From Tillandsia leiboldiana (Eukaryota; Streptophyta; Magnoliopsida; Poales; Bromeliaceae), in the NCBI GenBank assembly GCA_029204045.2, contig CM055074.1, positions 21,141,471 to 21,205,470 of the forward strand: a DNA stretch of 64,000 nt, written 5' to 3'. Shown here piece after piece: positions 1-11,337 of this stretch (position 1 is its first letter; each line of letters starts with the position of its first letter). Both the position numbers and the translations under genes were made by a program. Below the pieces are notes generated by a model, which worked only from the letters and a program-made list of their open reading frames with translations, was not told the DNA's origin and did not search any database.

Positions 1-198
1 GCAGACAACGTACTGTCGAAAGAACTGAGAAAATACTCTGCCCTGTAATGGGGAGTATCAGATTGGGTCTAAATGAGTAGCCTGAGAGTTGTCGACATTT
101 TGTGACTGATTGTCACTACTGCGAACCTGTTAGAGATTTAATAGTGGTTTAGTTAAGTTAAAGTTTCGGGGACGAAACTTCTTATAAGTGGTGGGTGA
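1..198 (+). mobile_element. 3' internal end of gypsy-type element H
   Basis: This stretch lies just upstream of the H LTR. Its first ~120 bases match the reverse complement of about 36700-36840 inside element E, so H and E belong to one family. It ends with the hairpin AGTTTCG-GGGA-CGAAACT (162-179), which precedes the 3' LTR in every gypsy-type element here, and a weak purine tract. No open frame is seen. The rest of H lies left of the window. Confidence 0.75.
162..179 (+). other. Pre-LTR stem-loop of element H
   Basis: A perfect 7-bp inverted repeat AGTTTCG/CGAAACT encloses GGGA, 19 bases before the LTR. The same structure recurs at 22801-22818, 32248-32265, 49191-49208 and, with 6 bp, at 56872-56887. 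Confidence 0.7.
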
Positions 199-3100
199 TG
201 TAGTAACCTAGATTTTTAAAATCCAAAATCTAAGCTTAAATAATTTTCTGGATTATTTAAATGGCAAAAATGGGAAATTAATAGTACAATAGTGGCCCTA
301 AAATACCGACTTTTGATCGGAGCCTGATCTCGAAAATCCGAGATCACCATTGCGATTGTCTAGTCGAAACATGAAAAATTGATATACATATGTCTTAGAT
401 CCGACGGTCGGATCTTCCGCAAAACAGCGAAGAAAAAGCGGGTCCCACAACTTAAGTTGTGAATAGTAACCCCTGATTTAAATCCCTTTTCGACCAACGT
501 CGGCCGATTCGCCGTCTGGACCCCGAACATAGGGGTATGAGTAGTCGATCTTAACTATTTTCGACATTCTGAGCGCAATGGCACTGACGGAATTCGCGTT
601 TGGCGATCCGGGTGCATCGAAGTGCGTGCAGTGTACTGCAACTGGTCGAACTTTATGGCCCGAGATTTTATACGAGCGCCAAATCAAGCAAGCAAATATG
701 CCATTTGAAAGGTCTCGACGAGCGGGACGTCGTGGCGAAGTCCTTTTCGCAATTTGACGAGCCGTTTGTCTCGAAATGCATGAAAAGCACCGAAAAAGGG
801 GGTATTTTGGATAAAACTTTAAATTTGGTGGACCAAAAATTAAAAGGTATTTAGGATAGGGTCCTGTCAGCCTAAGGGATCTACAGTAGGGACCTTGGGG
901 TGTTTGGTTGGTTGGATGAGGACTAAACCGAAAATTTTGCAAAATCTTGCATTAATGCAACTTGTCTTTTCATCTCCCTTGGTTGGATGTACGAGGGGTC
1001 TGGGGGGGGGGGGGGGGAACTCGAGGCATCACAGCACCTCTTCATCATCCAGAACAAGCCTGGAGTGCTGGGAGGCCGAGGGACATCACCACCCAAAGAG
1101 AAAATATGAGAGAGAGAGAGAGGAGAAAAGGTTGGAACCAAACCTTTCCAATTGGGTTTCAGTAGTCCCTGTGGTGTTCCCCTGCATCTGAGGATTACCC
1201 CGGAGCTTACTGTGGCCGCGCGAAGTGGGAGGAGTGAGACCGGCTTCTTCCTTCTTCATCAACTCCGGCAAGGTGAGATATTCCTAACCACTGGTTGCAT
1301 GAACCCGAGACCCCTAGCAGTAGACTCCTTAGGTGCCTAGGATGCTCCCTACACAGGCCCGAGCCCCCATGCACGCTGGGTTGCCGGCGGGAGAAAGCCC
1401 TCGCCGGAACCCTAGGTTTGCTCCGCCTCGGCCGTTCTCCGCACCAGTGAACCAAATTAAAACTAAAATGGTAGAAAATTTCTGTAGGACCTAAGGATCA
1501 TCTCCACCAAATTTGGTGGAGTTTGATCAAGCGAGGAAGTTGCAGATCGAAACCCTAAATTCGGGTTTTTGTGCATCATGGCCGAGCTTCTTGCTCCGGC
1601 GCCGGCGAGTCTCCCCACCGCCGGGCAAAGGCCCGAGAAGCTTCATGGGACCATTTAGAGTCCATCCATGCTGTTGCATGGCTCCCATGCAAGCCGAGGG
1701 TGGCGCGGCCATGGATGACCTGAGATTGGACCAAGTTGCATTCGCCGGCGTTCCGGCTATCTCCGGCGGGTTGGAGGTGGACGGGAAGCTTCCTGGGATC
1801 AAGTATAACCCAGCCATGCCCTTGCATGGGCTCCTTGCAGCTTCGGTGGAAATCCGCCATTAGAGGTGGAAGCTCCAAATCGAGCTTTGCTCCTCCGCCG
1901 CCGCCGCCGCCGCCGTGCCCTGTCGCCGGGAACGGGTTCAGGTAAGTTACAAATGGGTTTTGGGGATTTTTGGTGCAAGTGGTTGGGTCCCAGAAGCTCG
2001 GGTTGAATGGTCACAAATTTCGAAGCAAAAGCTTTATCTTCAACCTTGAGCTGCGGCCAACCCAGACAGTAAGGATGGCTCAGATTTGTTGGGGGTGTTC
2101 CTGCAACTGAGAGGAACATTTCCTTCCAAGTTGGAAGGGTTTTGGTGCAGTGGTTGCTGAGAACAAGCTCGGGCATGGTTGTGTGTGTGTTATGTTAGTG
2201 GTGCACACAAGGTGTTTGTGGAAATGCCACAGTGAAGAAAAAAATAGGATTTTGGCTTCGAGTATAAAATTAAAGATGCTTTATTTTGTCCCCTGAGCTT
2301 GGTGCTCACTTCAGATCAAACAGGATCTGTGTGGATTTAAAAATGGAGCATTGTGAACATGTTAGTAACCGAGGGTGTTGGATCTTGTGATCCAGCAGCT
2401 TCTGGGCTGCACTAGGGCAAGCCCCTGGGTTCTTGTAGTTCTTTGAGCAAAAGGCTCAAGCATTTTTGAATTTGGCACAAGAAATCTTAAGTTATGGTGT
2501 TGTCAAGCTCTAGGATTAGTGTTTGGCTTAAGTCCTGGTTTTGGGCTGTTTGCGAAGCCGCGACAGTGAGCTCCTGGCTAATTTGGGGTCACTGGACGCG
2601 ATGCTCGCGTTTAATTTAGGTTTTGATGAGCCGGAGAATCAAAAATGCGTTTAGGCTATGTTAGAGAGGTATTTTATGGCCCGAAGTTTTCCTCGAGTTC
2701 CGTGCTGCTGCAATAGGGTGAGCACGGTGTTCAGCAAGTCGAGTGTCACCTACTGGAAGTGACAGTTCGTAAAAATATTACTCCAGTTAAAAGAACGAGC
2801 GAAAACGGCTCTTTAATAGCACTAAAAGTGCAATTTTTTTTTGAAACCCTAAGGGTCTAAATGCAAATGTGGCAGTGTGTGCTGCCTAGGGCAGTGTGTA
2901 GGTGATTCCTAAGCTTTTCGTTAGGAATCCAACGGCTCCCGTTGAGCGGAAATCGGATATCGGTTCGAGAATCGGCAAAATCGTCGATTTAACGGCATTC
3001 CGGTGGCAATCGTGCAATTCGGTAAATTGCGGCGGTTTCACCAAGTCGACTGTTGAGTCCCAGTAGAATCTGGTTGAGCTAGCGGCTAAGGGTTAAAGCC

Positions 3101-5287
3101 CGAGTCTCCCGAAAATCCAAAAGGAATTCCCGGGAGGGGCATTTTGGTAATTTCACCAATAATTGAACATAAGGTGGTGTTGGTCTAAGTGTTGTTGTCA
3201 AACACTGATGTTAGGTAGTTTGAGGTTTCGAGTTTGATCTGGGTTTAAGTTGGGGTTAGTGTGATTGAGTTGTTCCCTGATCAGTATTTTTGATTCGGGT
3301 TGGCTCGGTTTGCATCTGGTTTTCGAGCGTTCAGTCGATACAGTTTAGTCGCCTGCAAAACGACAGGTGGGTTTATCTTCGGTCCGGGCTTTATCATTTT
3401 GGCCCTCTGGGGTATAGTATTGGTTGGCCCCCTGTTCTTGTAGCCTAGATGTATTTCGAGCCTGCCTTCCTTTTGATCAGTTTTAATTTTGCTATAAACA
3501 CGATTTTAGTCAACAAATGTTTTTCTCCAAGCATCGCAGAGTCGCCTGAGTCTGTTCTTGTTTGATAGGACGAAGGCATTAACTCTTCGAGGCTTGGACA
3601 TAAAACATGTTTTCAAAATGTTTTCCTAAAAAGATTTTTAGTTGCATGATTGATTCTCAGTTGCTTCCATATATCATGACTCTATTCCTGGACATTTGCC
3701 ATGCCTGATTGGTCATTAGCTAGTTTGCACATTTATACTAGATTATCAGTATATCCTGATCCATGTTCTAGAAGTTGTTGATTATATTCTGCATTTGCAT
3801 CCTTATTGGGATTTTGGTCATTTGCTAGTTTGCATACCTGTTTATCAGTACTCCCTGATTATTTCTGATCCATGCTATAGTAGTTGATGATTATTCCTGC
3901 ATATGAGTTGAGATTCAGTTGATTCTGATATTGCATCCTTGATTGGATTAGTTGATGATTATTCCTACATATGAGTTGCTGCTTTCCTGTTGATCAAGTA
4001 TTATGCTGCTAAACACATGTTTTTAATCAATAAATGTTTTTTACCCAAGCATCGCAGGGTCGCCTGAGTCTGTTCTTGTTTGATAGGACAAAGGCATAGC
4101 TCTTCGAGGTTTGGACATAAAACTTATTTTCAAAATGGTTTTCTTAAAAAAAAATTGTGTTTAGCCTTGCATGATTGGTCTTTAGTTGCTTCCAAACATT
4201 GTGACTTTATTCCTGGATATTTGCTATACCTGATTATCAGTACTTCCTGATTATATATGATCCATGTTATAGTAGTTGATGATTATTCCTGCATATGAGT
4301 TGAGCTTCAGTTGATTCTGATATTGCATCCTTGATTGGATTGTTTCGGTTTGTTGGTTGATCATTTGAGTTGAGATTCTGTTGGTATTCTACTGTTGCAT
4401 CCCAGTGGGGATCTCCCGGCTTGTTGCCGATTACCCGGTCAGTGGACCGTGAGCTTGAGCATTCGCATTGATCGCTCGCACCGCTGTACTTCACGAACAT
4501 ATCCGGGGTCGCTCCCCGTGCGCTTTGTTCTTTACCGGTAAAGTGGTTTGTTGAAAGACCCGTGACCCCCAAGGGGGGGATGTCAGCCAGGTTGGTGCTA
4601 GGTTGGGCAAATTCCCTGAGGTCTTGTAGACCAATATGGTGGCTTATGATTGGGTAATTTGTTATTTCAGTTGTTGATGCATAGTACCTGTTCAGCATGC
4701 TTTCCTGTTTTTGATTGTTCAGTTCCTTTCAGTATTTATTCAGCATACTCCCGTTGAGATCTATCTATGCTTTACTGATTGATTAATTATACGCTTCATA
4801 ATCATGCTTACCTAACTTGTTGATTTTTACTATCCTCTAGTATTGTATGCCAGTAGGTACGATCTGCTATTTCTCGGCTCGTCGTGCCCACTGGGATACA
4901 TGTACAGTGTATCTCACACCCCCTGGGTGACCATTTTTCAGGTCGATCGGGTGCTGGGATGTCGGGACGTGTTGGTGAGATTCCGTGTTAGCAATCGACC
5001 CTGGACAGCCGATATTTGATTAGCAAGTTGTTAATTTGTAAAATCTAAAATTAATTGTTTATGTTGTTGTAATATCTTTTAGTTATACGTAGTTTAGACT
5101 ACTCTGATGTTGTTGTAAAAGCTTAGCCGTGCATGATAGAAAAGGCTCATTCCCAAGGGGGATTGGGACTCTTCTATATATGTGGCGGTCTGTCATGCCC
5201 TGGCTTGGTTTTCAAACTCTAATTTAAAAAGAAAAAAAAAAAAAAAAAAAAAAATTAGATGCTGTTTTTCGAACTCGGGGCGTGACA
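199..5287 (+). mobile_element. 3' LTR of gypsy-type element H (5.1 kb)
   Basis: The LTR starts TGTAGTAACC after the internal end and finishes GGGGCGTGACA, the same terminus as the other gypsy LTRs here. Directly after it the copia-1 pol frame resumes, so H inserted into pol. Inside are a 16-base G run (1002-1017), CT- and GC-rich leader-like sequence around 1560-1940, a tandem duplication (3490-4345) and a 24-base A run (5232-5255). The largest open frames are about 140 codons, show no recognisable domain and are taken as chance. The other LTR and TSD are outside the window, so assignment rests on termini and on similarity of the upstream sequence to E. Confidence 0.75.
3490..4345 (+). repeat. 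Imperfect tandem duplication, period ~518 bp
   Basis: A block containing GCATCGCAG, TCGCCTGAGTCTGTTC and a later GATTATTCCTGCATATGAG occurs from about 3490 and again from about 4007; the second copy is partial and diverged. It lies wholly inside the H LTR. Confidence 0.75.
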
Positions 5288-7389
5288 AGCATTTGACACC
5301 GCAGTCTACGTTATTAATCGAGTGTATTTGTGCCCGGGAACTTTAAATACACCATATGAGCTATGGTTTTGTAGAAAACCGAATATCAAATATTTTCGAA
5401 TCTTTGAGAGTCGCTGTTATATTTTGCGTGATCGCAAAAATCTTGGAAAATTCGACTCTCGAAGTGACGAAGGAATTTTTATGGGTTATTCTACAAATAG
5501 TAGAGCATATCGGGTATTTAACCTTGAATCTAAAACGATGATTGAATCTTTTAATGTTAAAGTAGATGAAGCTTTTCATTTTGCATCTGATAAATCTACA
5601 CCTGATATGTCTCTTGATGATGATACTCCTGTAAATGCATCTTCTCATAACAATTCTTCTGATAAAGTTGATGCGTCTAATGGTTCTTCTAGTTTATCTG
5701 ATATGCAGGAATCATCACACGTACCTCCGAGTACTCCGTTACCTCAAACGCTACGTATCTCCAAGGATCATCCAAAATCGAACATTATTGGAGACCCACA
5801 AGAAGGAGTCAGGACTCGGAGACAGTTGGTTTGTGGAGTCGCCTGTTACGTCTCCATGATAGAACCAAAGAACGTCGATGAAGCTCTTCAGGATGACTAC
5901 TGGATTGAAGCAATGCAGGAAGAGCTCCATCAGTTTGAAAGAAACAAAGTCTGTGAACTAACGAAGCCTCCGAAGCAACACAACATAATTGGTACTAAGT
6001 GGATCTTCAAGAACAAGAGAAACGAGGATGGTACCATCATCAGGAACAAAGCACGCCTATTTGCTCAGGGCTATTCACAAATTGAACATATAGACTTTGA
6101 TGAGACGTTCGCCCCAGTAGCTCGTCTCGAGTCAATTCGCATCTTCTTTGCGATTGCTTGTCATTTTAAAATCAAACTTTTTCAAATAGACGTTAAGAGC
6201 GCCTTTTTAAATGGGTTTTTAAATGAGGAAGTTTATGTGGCTCAACCGAAAGGTTTCATTGACCATAAACTACCTAACCAAGTTTTTCGTTTGAAAAAGG
6301 CTCTTTACAGTCTAAAACAAGTACCGCGAGTATGGTATGAAAGGTTGACAAAGCACCTTTTGGAAAAGGGCTACACTCGAGGGGGAGCGGATCGGACACT
6401 CTTTGTGAAGCATTTTGGGGATAACTTTATTGTGGCACAAATCTATGTCGATGACATTGTATTTGGAGCAACAAGAAACAACGATGCTTCAAAATTCGCG
6501 AAAACCATGGAGAGTGAATTTGATGTCCATGATGGGCGAGCTAACATATTTCCTTGGATTGCAAGTGAAACAAAATGAAGAAGGCATCCATCTGTGTCAA
6601 TCCAAGTATGCAAGGGAGTTGGTGAAGAAATTCGAATTAGAAAATTCTAAAGACTTTCCGACTCCAATGGGAACTGGCAATAAGGGATTAGGAAGTGAAT
6701 CTCTTAGTGAAAGTGTAGACGAGAAGCTTTATCGCAGCATGATTGGAAGCCTACTGTACCTCACGGCTAGTCGCCCGGATATATCCTTTAGTGTTGGGAT
6801 CTGCGTGAGATATCAGTCAGCACCAAAGGAGGTTCACCTGAAAGCGGTGAAAAGGATCATCCGGTACATCAAAGGAACATTAAATTTCAGAATTTGGTAT
6901 CCTATGGGAACAACTCTTGACATAATAGGATATTCAGATGCCGATTGGGCAGGATCAGTGGATGATCGGAAAAGTACGAGTGGTGCATGTTTTTATCTTG
7001 GCCATTGCCTTGTTGCATGGCATAGTAAAAAGCAAAACTGTATTGCACTCTCGACTGCCGAAGCGGAATATATTTCAGCAGGAAGTTGTTCGACACAATT
7101 GATTTGGATGAAAAGCGTCTTGAGCGACTTCCGAATTTCTGCGACTTCGGTAACTATTCTTTGTGACAACACTAGTGCTATAAATATTTCTAAAAATCCT
7201 GTGTTGCACTCAAGAACAAAACACATTGAACTTAGATATCATTTTCTAAGAGAGCTAGTTGAATCAAGTATTCTTCAAATTTCTTATATTTCAACTGAAG
7301 ATTAATTAGCTGATATTTTAACAAAACCTTTGGATCAAAAACGGTTTATTCATTTGCGTAAAGCAATTGGAATGCTTTCTTTGAAATAA
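5288..7389 (+). pseudogene. pol: copia-1 pol: integrase C-terminus, reverse transcriptase, RNase H (broken)
   Basis: The frame opens at the H junction with integrase C-terminal sequence (PYELW, then GYSTNSRAYRVFN). Reverse transcriptase follows, with KWIFKNKRNEDG, FDETFAPVARLESIR, QIDVKSAFLNG and the catalytic YVDD (IYVDDIVFG, about 6440-6470). RNase H has YSDADWAG, DDRKSTSG and STAEAEYIS, and the gene ends MLSLK at 7389. There are two lesions: a one-base frameshift near 6523, just before GELTYFLGL, and a TAA at 7303-7305 where copia-2 has CAA (Gln), consistent with a C-to-T change. The enzyme would copy element RNA into DNA inside virus-like particles. The active-site motif survives but the polyprotein cannot be read through. 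Confidence 0.95.
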
Positions 7390-8318
7390 CACTTTTTGAA
7401 ACCATTGCTTAGATTAGGTTTTGTTTTTGTATTTGTGTTCTCTATCTATGCTTGTACATAGAACATTAATTGAGCATTAGTTTAATTGACTTTACTTGCA
7501 TCCTTTTATGTTTTAAGAAAATTATTATGGTTTGGATATCATGATGATTCATTTAATGCAATGATCTTTTATATCAATTAGTTCATTTTTAATTGATCAA
7601 AATCAATTTCTCTCTCAATGATCTCTTGGTATAGTTTTTATCATATTTGAAAATTAAGTTAAGTATGAATACGAGATCAATTTTTGGTTGAATACTTCAT
7701 ATCTTAAATAATTGATAGTCAATTGAGGGGGAGTTTATTAAAGTTTTATGCTCAAAAGATGTGGAAAGAGTTACATCCCAATGAGGAGTGTGAAAACTAC
7801 CACCACATGGAGGAAAGAGCTACCACCTCGGTCGTCCGAGTACTGTGTGCAGCTACCACATGTATACAAAACATGGTTTTTCTTGATGATTAGATAAAAT
7901 GCTTTTTGGAATACTTGATTCTGTCAAATTCCAAGGTTGGTATAAGGTGGGATTTTTATTGAAAGATGCTCAAAGAGCCACTCCTTACAATAAATTGACT
8001 AGATATATTATCTAACTTATTTGGGATTTCAAACATCTATCGATCTTGGTACTTCATCTTCTTTACTAAATTAATGATTTGATAAACACATTACACATTA
8101 GATCGTGATGGATGTTGTTGAACTTGATCAACTTTAAAGGATTTAATTTTTATAAATTGTTGTTTCATTACTTGGATATTATTGATAGATTTAGCATAAT
8201 CTACTTCTTTTGATATGAAACGATGTTTTTGTTTAAAGTTGATATACAAAAGTGCTTACAATCTTTTTCTGGATTTTCTGAAATTTTTCTAAATTTTTCT
8301 GAAGAAAAATTTGGAGCC
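7390..8318 (+). other. Post-pol spacer with conserved noncoding blocks
   Basis: No gene is seen. A purine tract TTGAGGGGGAG sits at about 7723-7733 and is also present in copia-2 (complement near 63290). A block at 7765-7875 (contains GAGCTACCACCTCGGTCGTC) and one at 7928-7985 (contains AAAGATGCTCAAAGAGCCAC) recur in the reverse direction in the gag-only element (about 12205-12445) and in copia-2 (about 63035-63262). Their retention in a copy lacking pol and env suggests cis-acting RNA or DNA function; this is inference. Confidence 0.65.
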
Positions 8319-8427
8319 GATCCGGACTGGAATATCTGTTCCGGATCCCGAATGCAGAAATTGTCTGCGGGTAGCCGATCCGGACTGGATTCTTGATCCG
8401 ATCCGGACCGCGGCTAGGTTATATTTG
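8319..8427 (+). promoter_or_regulatory. Candidate internal promoter of env-like ORF
   Basis: Three copies of GATCCGGAC (8319, 8377, 8400) and a CCGGATC (8341) are followed by GGTTATATTT (TATA-like, 8419-8426). The same arrangement precedes the env-like ORF of copia-2, where the box is a better TTTTATAAAG. The motif array resembles that in U3 of the copia LTRs upstream of their TATA boxes. Confidence 0.5.
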
Positions 8428-8545
8428 AAACGAAAGGGTTTTAATTTTCTTTTCATTACAAACTTTTGTTTCCAAGACTCCAGAGTTTCTCTCTCTAGAA
8501 AACAACCAATTTGGAGCATTTCTAACTCAAGTTCTTCGAATTCAA

Positions 8546-8928
8546 GTAAGTCTTTTTGATCATAACTCAATCTTTTCACTGGTTTTGTATTGTTCTTCAT
8601 AACATGAGTGAAAATCATGATTCGAATTCAATTCTAGATAGTTTTTGGTCAAATTTTTTTTGAAATAAGAACTCTGAGTAGATTAGTTTTGTTTATATGC
8701 TTGGTATTCTCTTGATTAACGAATTTTTAGGCTTCGATTTCTAAAAATTCGGTTTTAGGGCATATAATGAGAATTTTTGAAAATCATGGAATTGATCTAT
8801 TTTTAAAATTCTTTTTGCAAAACTAACTTGATTCCTTGTCTCTCTACACGTTAATGATTGTTTGGGTACAATTTTTCAAATTTTTGAAAATTAAACAATT
8901 TTTCGTGTTCTTGAGTTTTTGCTCGCAG
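8546..8928 (+). other. Predicted intron in env-like leader
   Basis: A donor GTAAGT (8546-8551) follows TTCAA, and an acceptor TTTTTGCTCGCAG ends at 8928, 32 bases before the ATG. Copia-2 has the same donor and an acceptor CCACACAG giving 384 bp, against 383 here. Conserved ends and length support a spliced leader, but no transcript evidence is available. Confidence 0.5.
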
Positions 8929-8960
8929 GTTCTTAAATCACTAACGCACTAGCAGCAAAG

Positions 8961-10060
8961 ATGGTTTTTGCTTGGATCATAGTGCTTCTTGTTGCTATGG
9001 TGCATACAAGAGCGACAAACAAACTAAAGAGAGCAAAGAAACCTCAAAGAAAAGGTGAGTATGTCCTTGTGGATGACTCCGAGACGGAATCTGAGAAGGA
9101 ATCAGTCGATTGGGATGAACTAATGAAAGACGACACAGCACCTGCTACATCAAAAGGGAAAACCCCTGGTACAATAAAGGCAAAAACATCACCTACTGCT
9201 GCGGAAAAAGGCAAAGCTCCAATGCCGCCAACATCCTATTCAATGAAGAGAAAAAGAGTTGCTCGACGGATGGGACGAGCACGAGGGATTGAAATTGAGA
9301 AACCAATGGCACATAATTCACCACCTCCAGACGAAGAAGTGCCTATTAATTTAGATCGACTGAAAGCCTTTGAGAACAGAGAGTGTATTGGGGAACGACA
9401 CGTCAACATTGGAGCTCTTCGAGACCGTTCTCCAGCCTTCGGAAATCTAATTGAACAAGCTGATCTCTATCAAATTTGCAAATTTCCTGAGACACTTGGA
9501 TACTGCTTGCATCTGGTACGGACTTTCTACACCAATGCAGTGCAGCTTCAAGAACATGAAGACGGACCAATGGAGTTTTATACTACGGTCCGAGGGACAA
9601 GACTCAGGATAACTCCTCAACTAATTGGAGAAGTCATAGGAATGAAATCCAACACTACGGGAACCAATTACTTGAAAGGGAAAAGCTTAACAAACTCGTT
9701 ATGGCAAACTGTTATAAATGGAATATGCATGTCGGAAACTCAGTCATCGGGAAAGTCTGTTCACTCTAAAGAACTTCGACCTGAGTACCGGTTTCTAAAC
9801 TTCATCATATGCTACAATATTCTTCCGAACATGCAGACGAAAGTCCTACGTTGGGATCGAATGCTTTTCTTATATCTGTTGGGACATTCGTCGGAGGCAG
9901 CGGGTTTGAACATTAATATTCCGTATATCATTTGGAATAGGATGGCACGGTATGTTGAACATCCTCATCCAACGGAAAGACTTCCATTTCCATTAATCAT
10001 AATGAGAATTTTGAGGAAATTCAAGGTTGATACTAGTTCTTCAAGTTATCAACAGAGTCT
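8961..10060 (+). pseudogene. copia-1 env-like ORF, 5' part (interrupted)
   Basis: The open frame encodes about 366 residues before the insertion; the first LTR codons then add a 14-codon tail ending at 10103. Residues 2-14 are hydrophobic (VFAWIIVLLVAMV), a possible short signal or anchor. A second in-frame Met at residue 13 (MVHTR) is also conserved in copia-2 and could be the true start. Residues 20-125 are acidic and Lys/Ser/Thr-rich, with KRKR at 96-99. Residues ~130-355 resemble the domain annotated in plants as putative plant transposon protein, with FYTTVRGTRLRITPQLIGE and DRMLFLYLLG. This is the extra ORF of SIRE-like elements; its biochemical role is unknown and env-like describes its position. 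The C-terminal part resumes in phase at 16135. Confidence 0.85.
10056..10060. other. TSD AGTCT, left copy
   Basis: AGTCT immediately precedes the gag-only element and is repeated at 16130-16134. A perfect 5-bp duplication defines the insertion boundaries. Confidence 0.95.
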
Positions 10061-11322
10061 TGTAGGTTTTTATATATTTAAGGATCCACAAGGATCTAAA
10101 TAGGTACTATCAAACAATTAGAGGGGGGGTGAATAGGTGTAATACTTATAAAACCAATCTCAGTGCAAAATAAAAACTAATGCGGAAAATAAAAATAGCA
10201 CACCGAGATATACGTGGAAACTCCAATCCAGGAGAAAAACCACGGGACCAACACGCAATAACAATCCACTAAGAAAAGAAGAATAACAAGGTGATTACCG
10301 ACTCCACGGACTCAACCCCTCCTTCAACTTCTTCGGATCTTGCGCTCACCGATTGCACGTCCACTGCACACGTTCGAATCCACGAACGCCACTCGAATCC
10401 ACGAGCACACGTTTCGAATCCACGAAACGCCTTCAACACACCGAATCCACGATGCCACGTCGAATCCACGACGCAAACTCAGCCGATAAGAATATTGGCT
10501 TCGATGGTGATCCTTTGCTTAGATTATCATTGAGGAACCGTAGAAGGAATCTCTAAGCAAAGACTAGATCAATTCGACAAAAGATAGATCTTGGAAGAGC
10601 CGTCGAATTGACCTAAAAGAGGCTAAAAAGAAGAACGATAAAAACCTAGCCTCTAGGGTTGCTCTCAAGTGTTTTCTTAATTAGTCGGTAGTTCTTGAGA
10701 AACCCTAAATGTCTATTTATAGTTTAGAAACCTTTGGAAAGAGATAAGCATCAAAAACTGACTTAACAGAAATTTTCCCGCACGACGGTCCGGACTGGAT
10801 TGGCTGATCCGGACTGTCGTCTTTTTTTCAACAATTCCTGAAAAAACAAGGTTCGGGGTCCGGACTGAAATGCCTGATCTGGACTACTCATACATCTCAG
10901 AAAAAACCCATGTTCGGGGTCCGGATCAGAAATGGCTTGGATCCGGACTGGATTTGCGTATGAACAAACACCGTTCGGGATCCGGACTGCCATGCCTGAT
11001 CCGGATCCTGAACATGTCCCATGTCCAGTTTTTTATTTTTATGCAATTAAAAATTCATCCAAGTGTTTCTAAACTACTCAAATGTATTCGGATCACCAAA
11101 ATTATTTAGTTAAACGCACCTGATCAATCCGAATCCATTTTCCTTGAGATTGATGTATATGATCCACAATTCTTCAACTTCAATCTTCAAGACTCAAAAC
11201 ACTGAGTGTCAACTTGAGATCTTGTTGAATCTTCTCCGAGTCTTCAATTGCTGATTGACAATTTGATCACTTCAAGACTCCGACTCAACTCACGAAATAT
11301 GCCAACACAAAAAGCCGTAACA
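10061..11322 (-). repeat. 3' LTR of gag-only element
   Basis: Nearly identical to 14863-16129. On the element strand it runs TGTTACGG...CCTACA. U3 has a TCCGGA array (10789-11007), then a TATA box (complement TATTTATA, 10714-10721), then the hairpin array (10371-10473). The LTR supplies the stop codon that ends the truncated env-like frame. Confidence 0.95.
10371..10473 (-). other. Hairpin array with UGGAUU loops (5 units)
   Basis: Five AATCCA cores (sense strand TGGATT) begin at 10377, 10396, 10417, 10444 and 10463. Each is flanked by complementary arms: CGTTCG/CGAACG, CTCG/CGAG, CGTTTCG/CGAAACG, a 5-bp stem with one G-U in the sense RNA, and CGTCG/CGACG. Arms change between units while the loop does not, which indicates selection on folded RNA. 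Confidence 0.8.
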
Positions 11323-11337
11323 ATCTCCCCCTTTGGC
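11323..11337 (-). promoter_or_regulatory. Polypurine tract of gag-only element
   Basis: On the - strand GCCAAAGGGGGAGAT directly precedes the 3' LTR start TGTTACGG. The same sequence occurs before the 3' LTRs of copia-1 and copia-2. It is the plus-strand DNA primer site. Confidence 0.9.

Noticed and set aside
1513..1863. 116-codon frame in the H LTR resembling a small protein gene
   Set aside because: Competing frames exist on the other strand, no domain is seen and it lies in leader-like LTR sequence.
4267..4698. 143-codon frame on the - strand of the H LTR
   Set aside because: No recognisable domain, partly inside a tandem duplication, antisense to the LTR.
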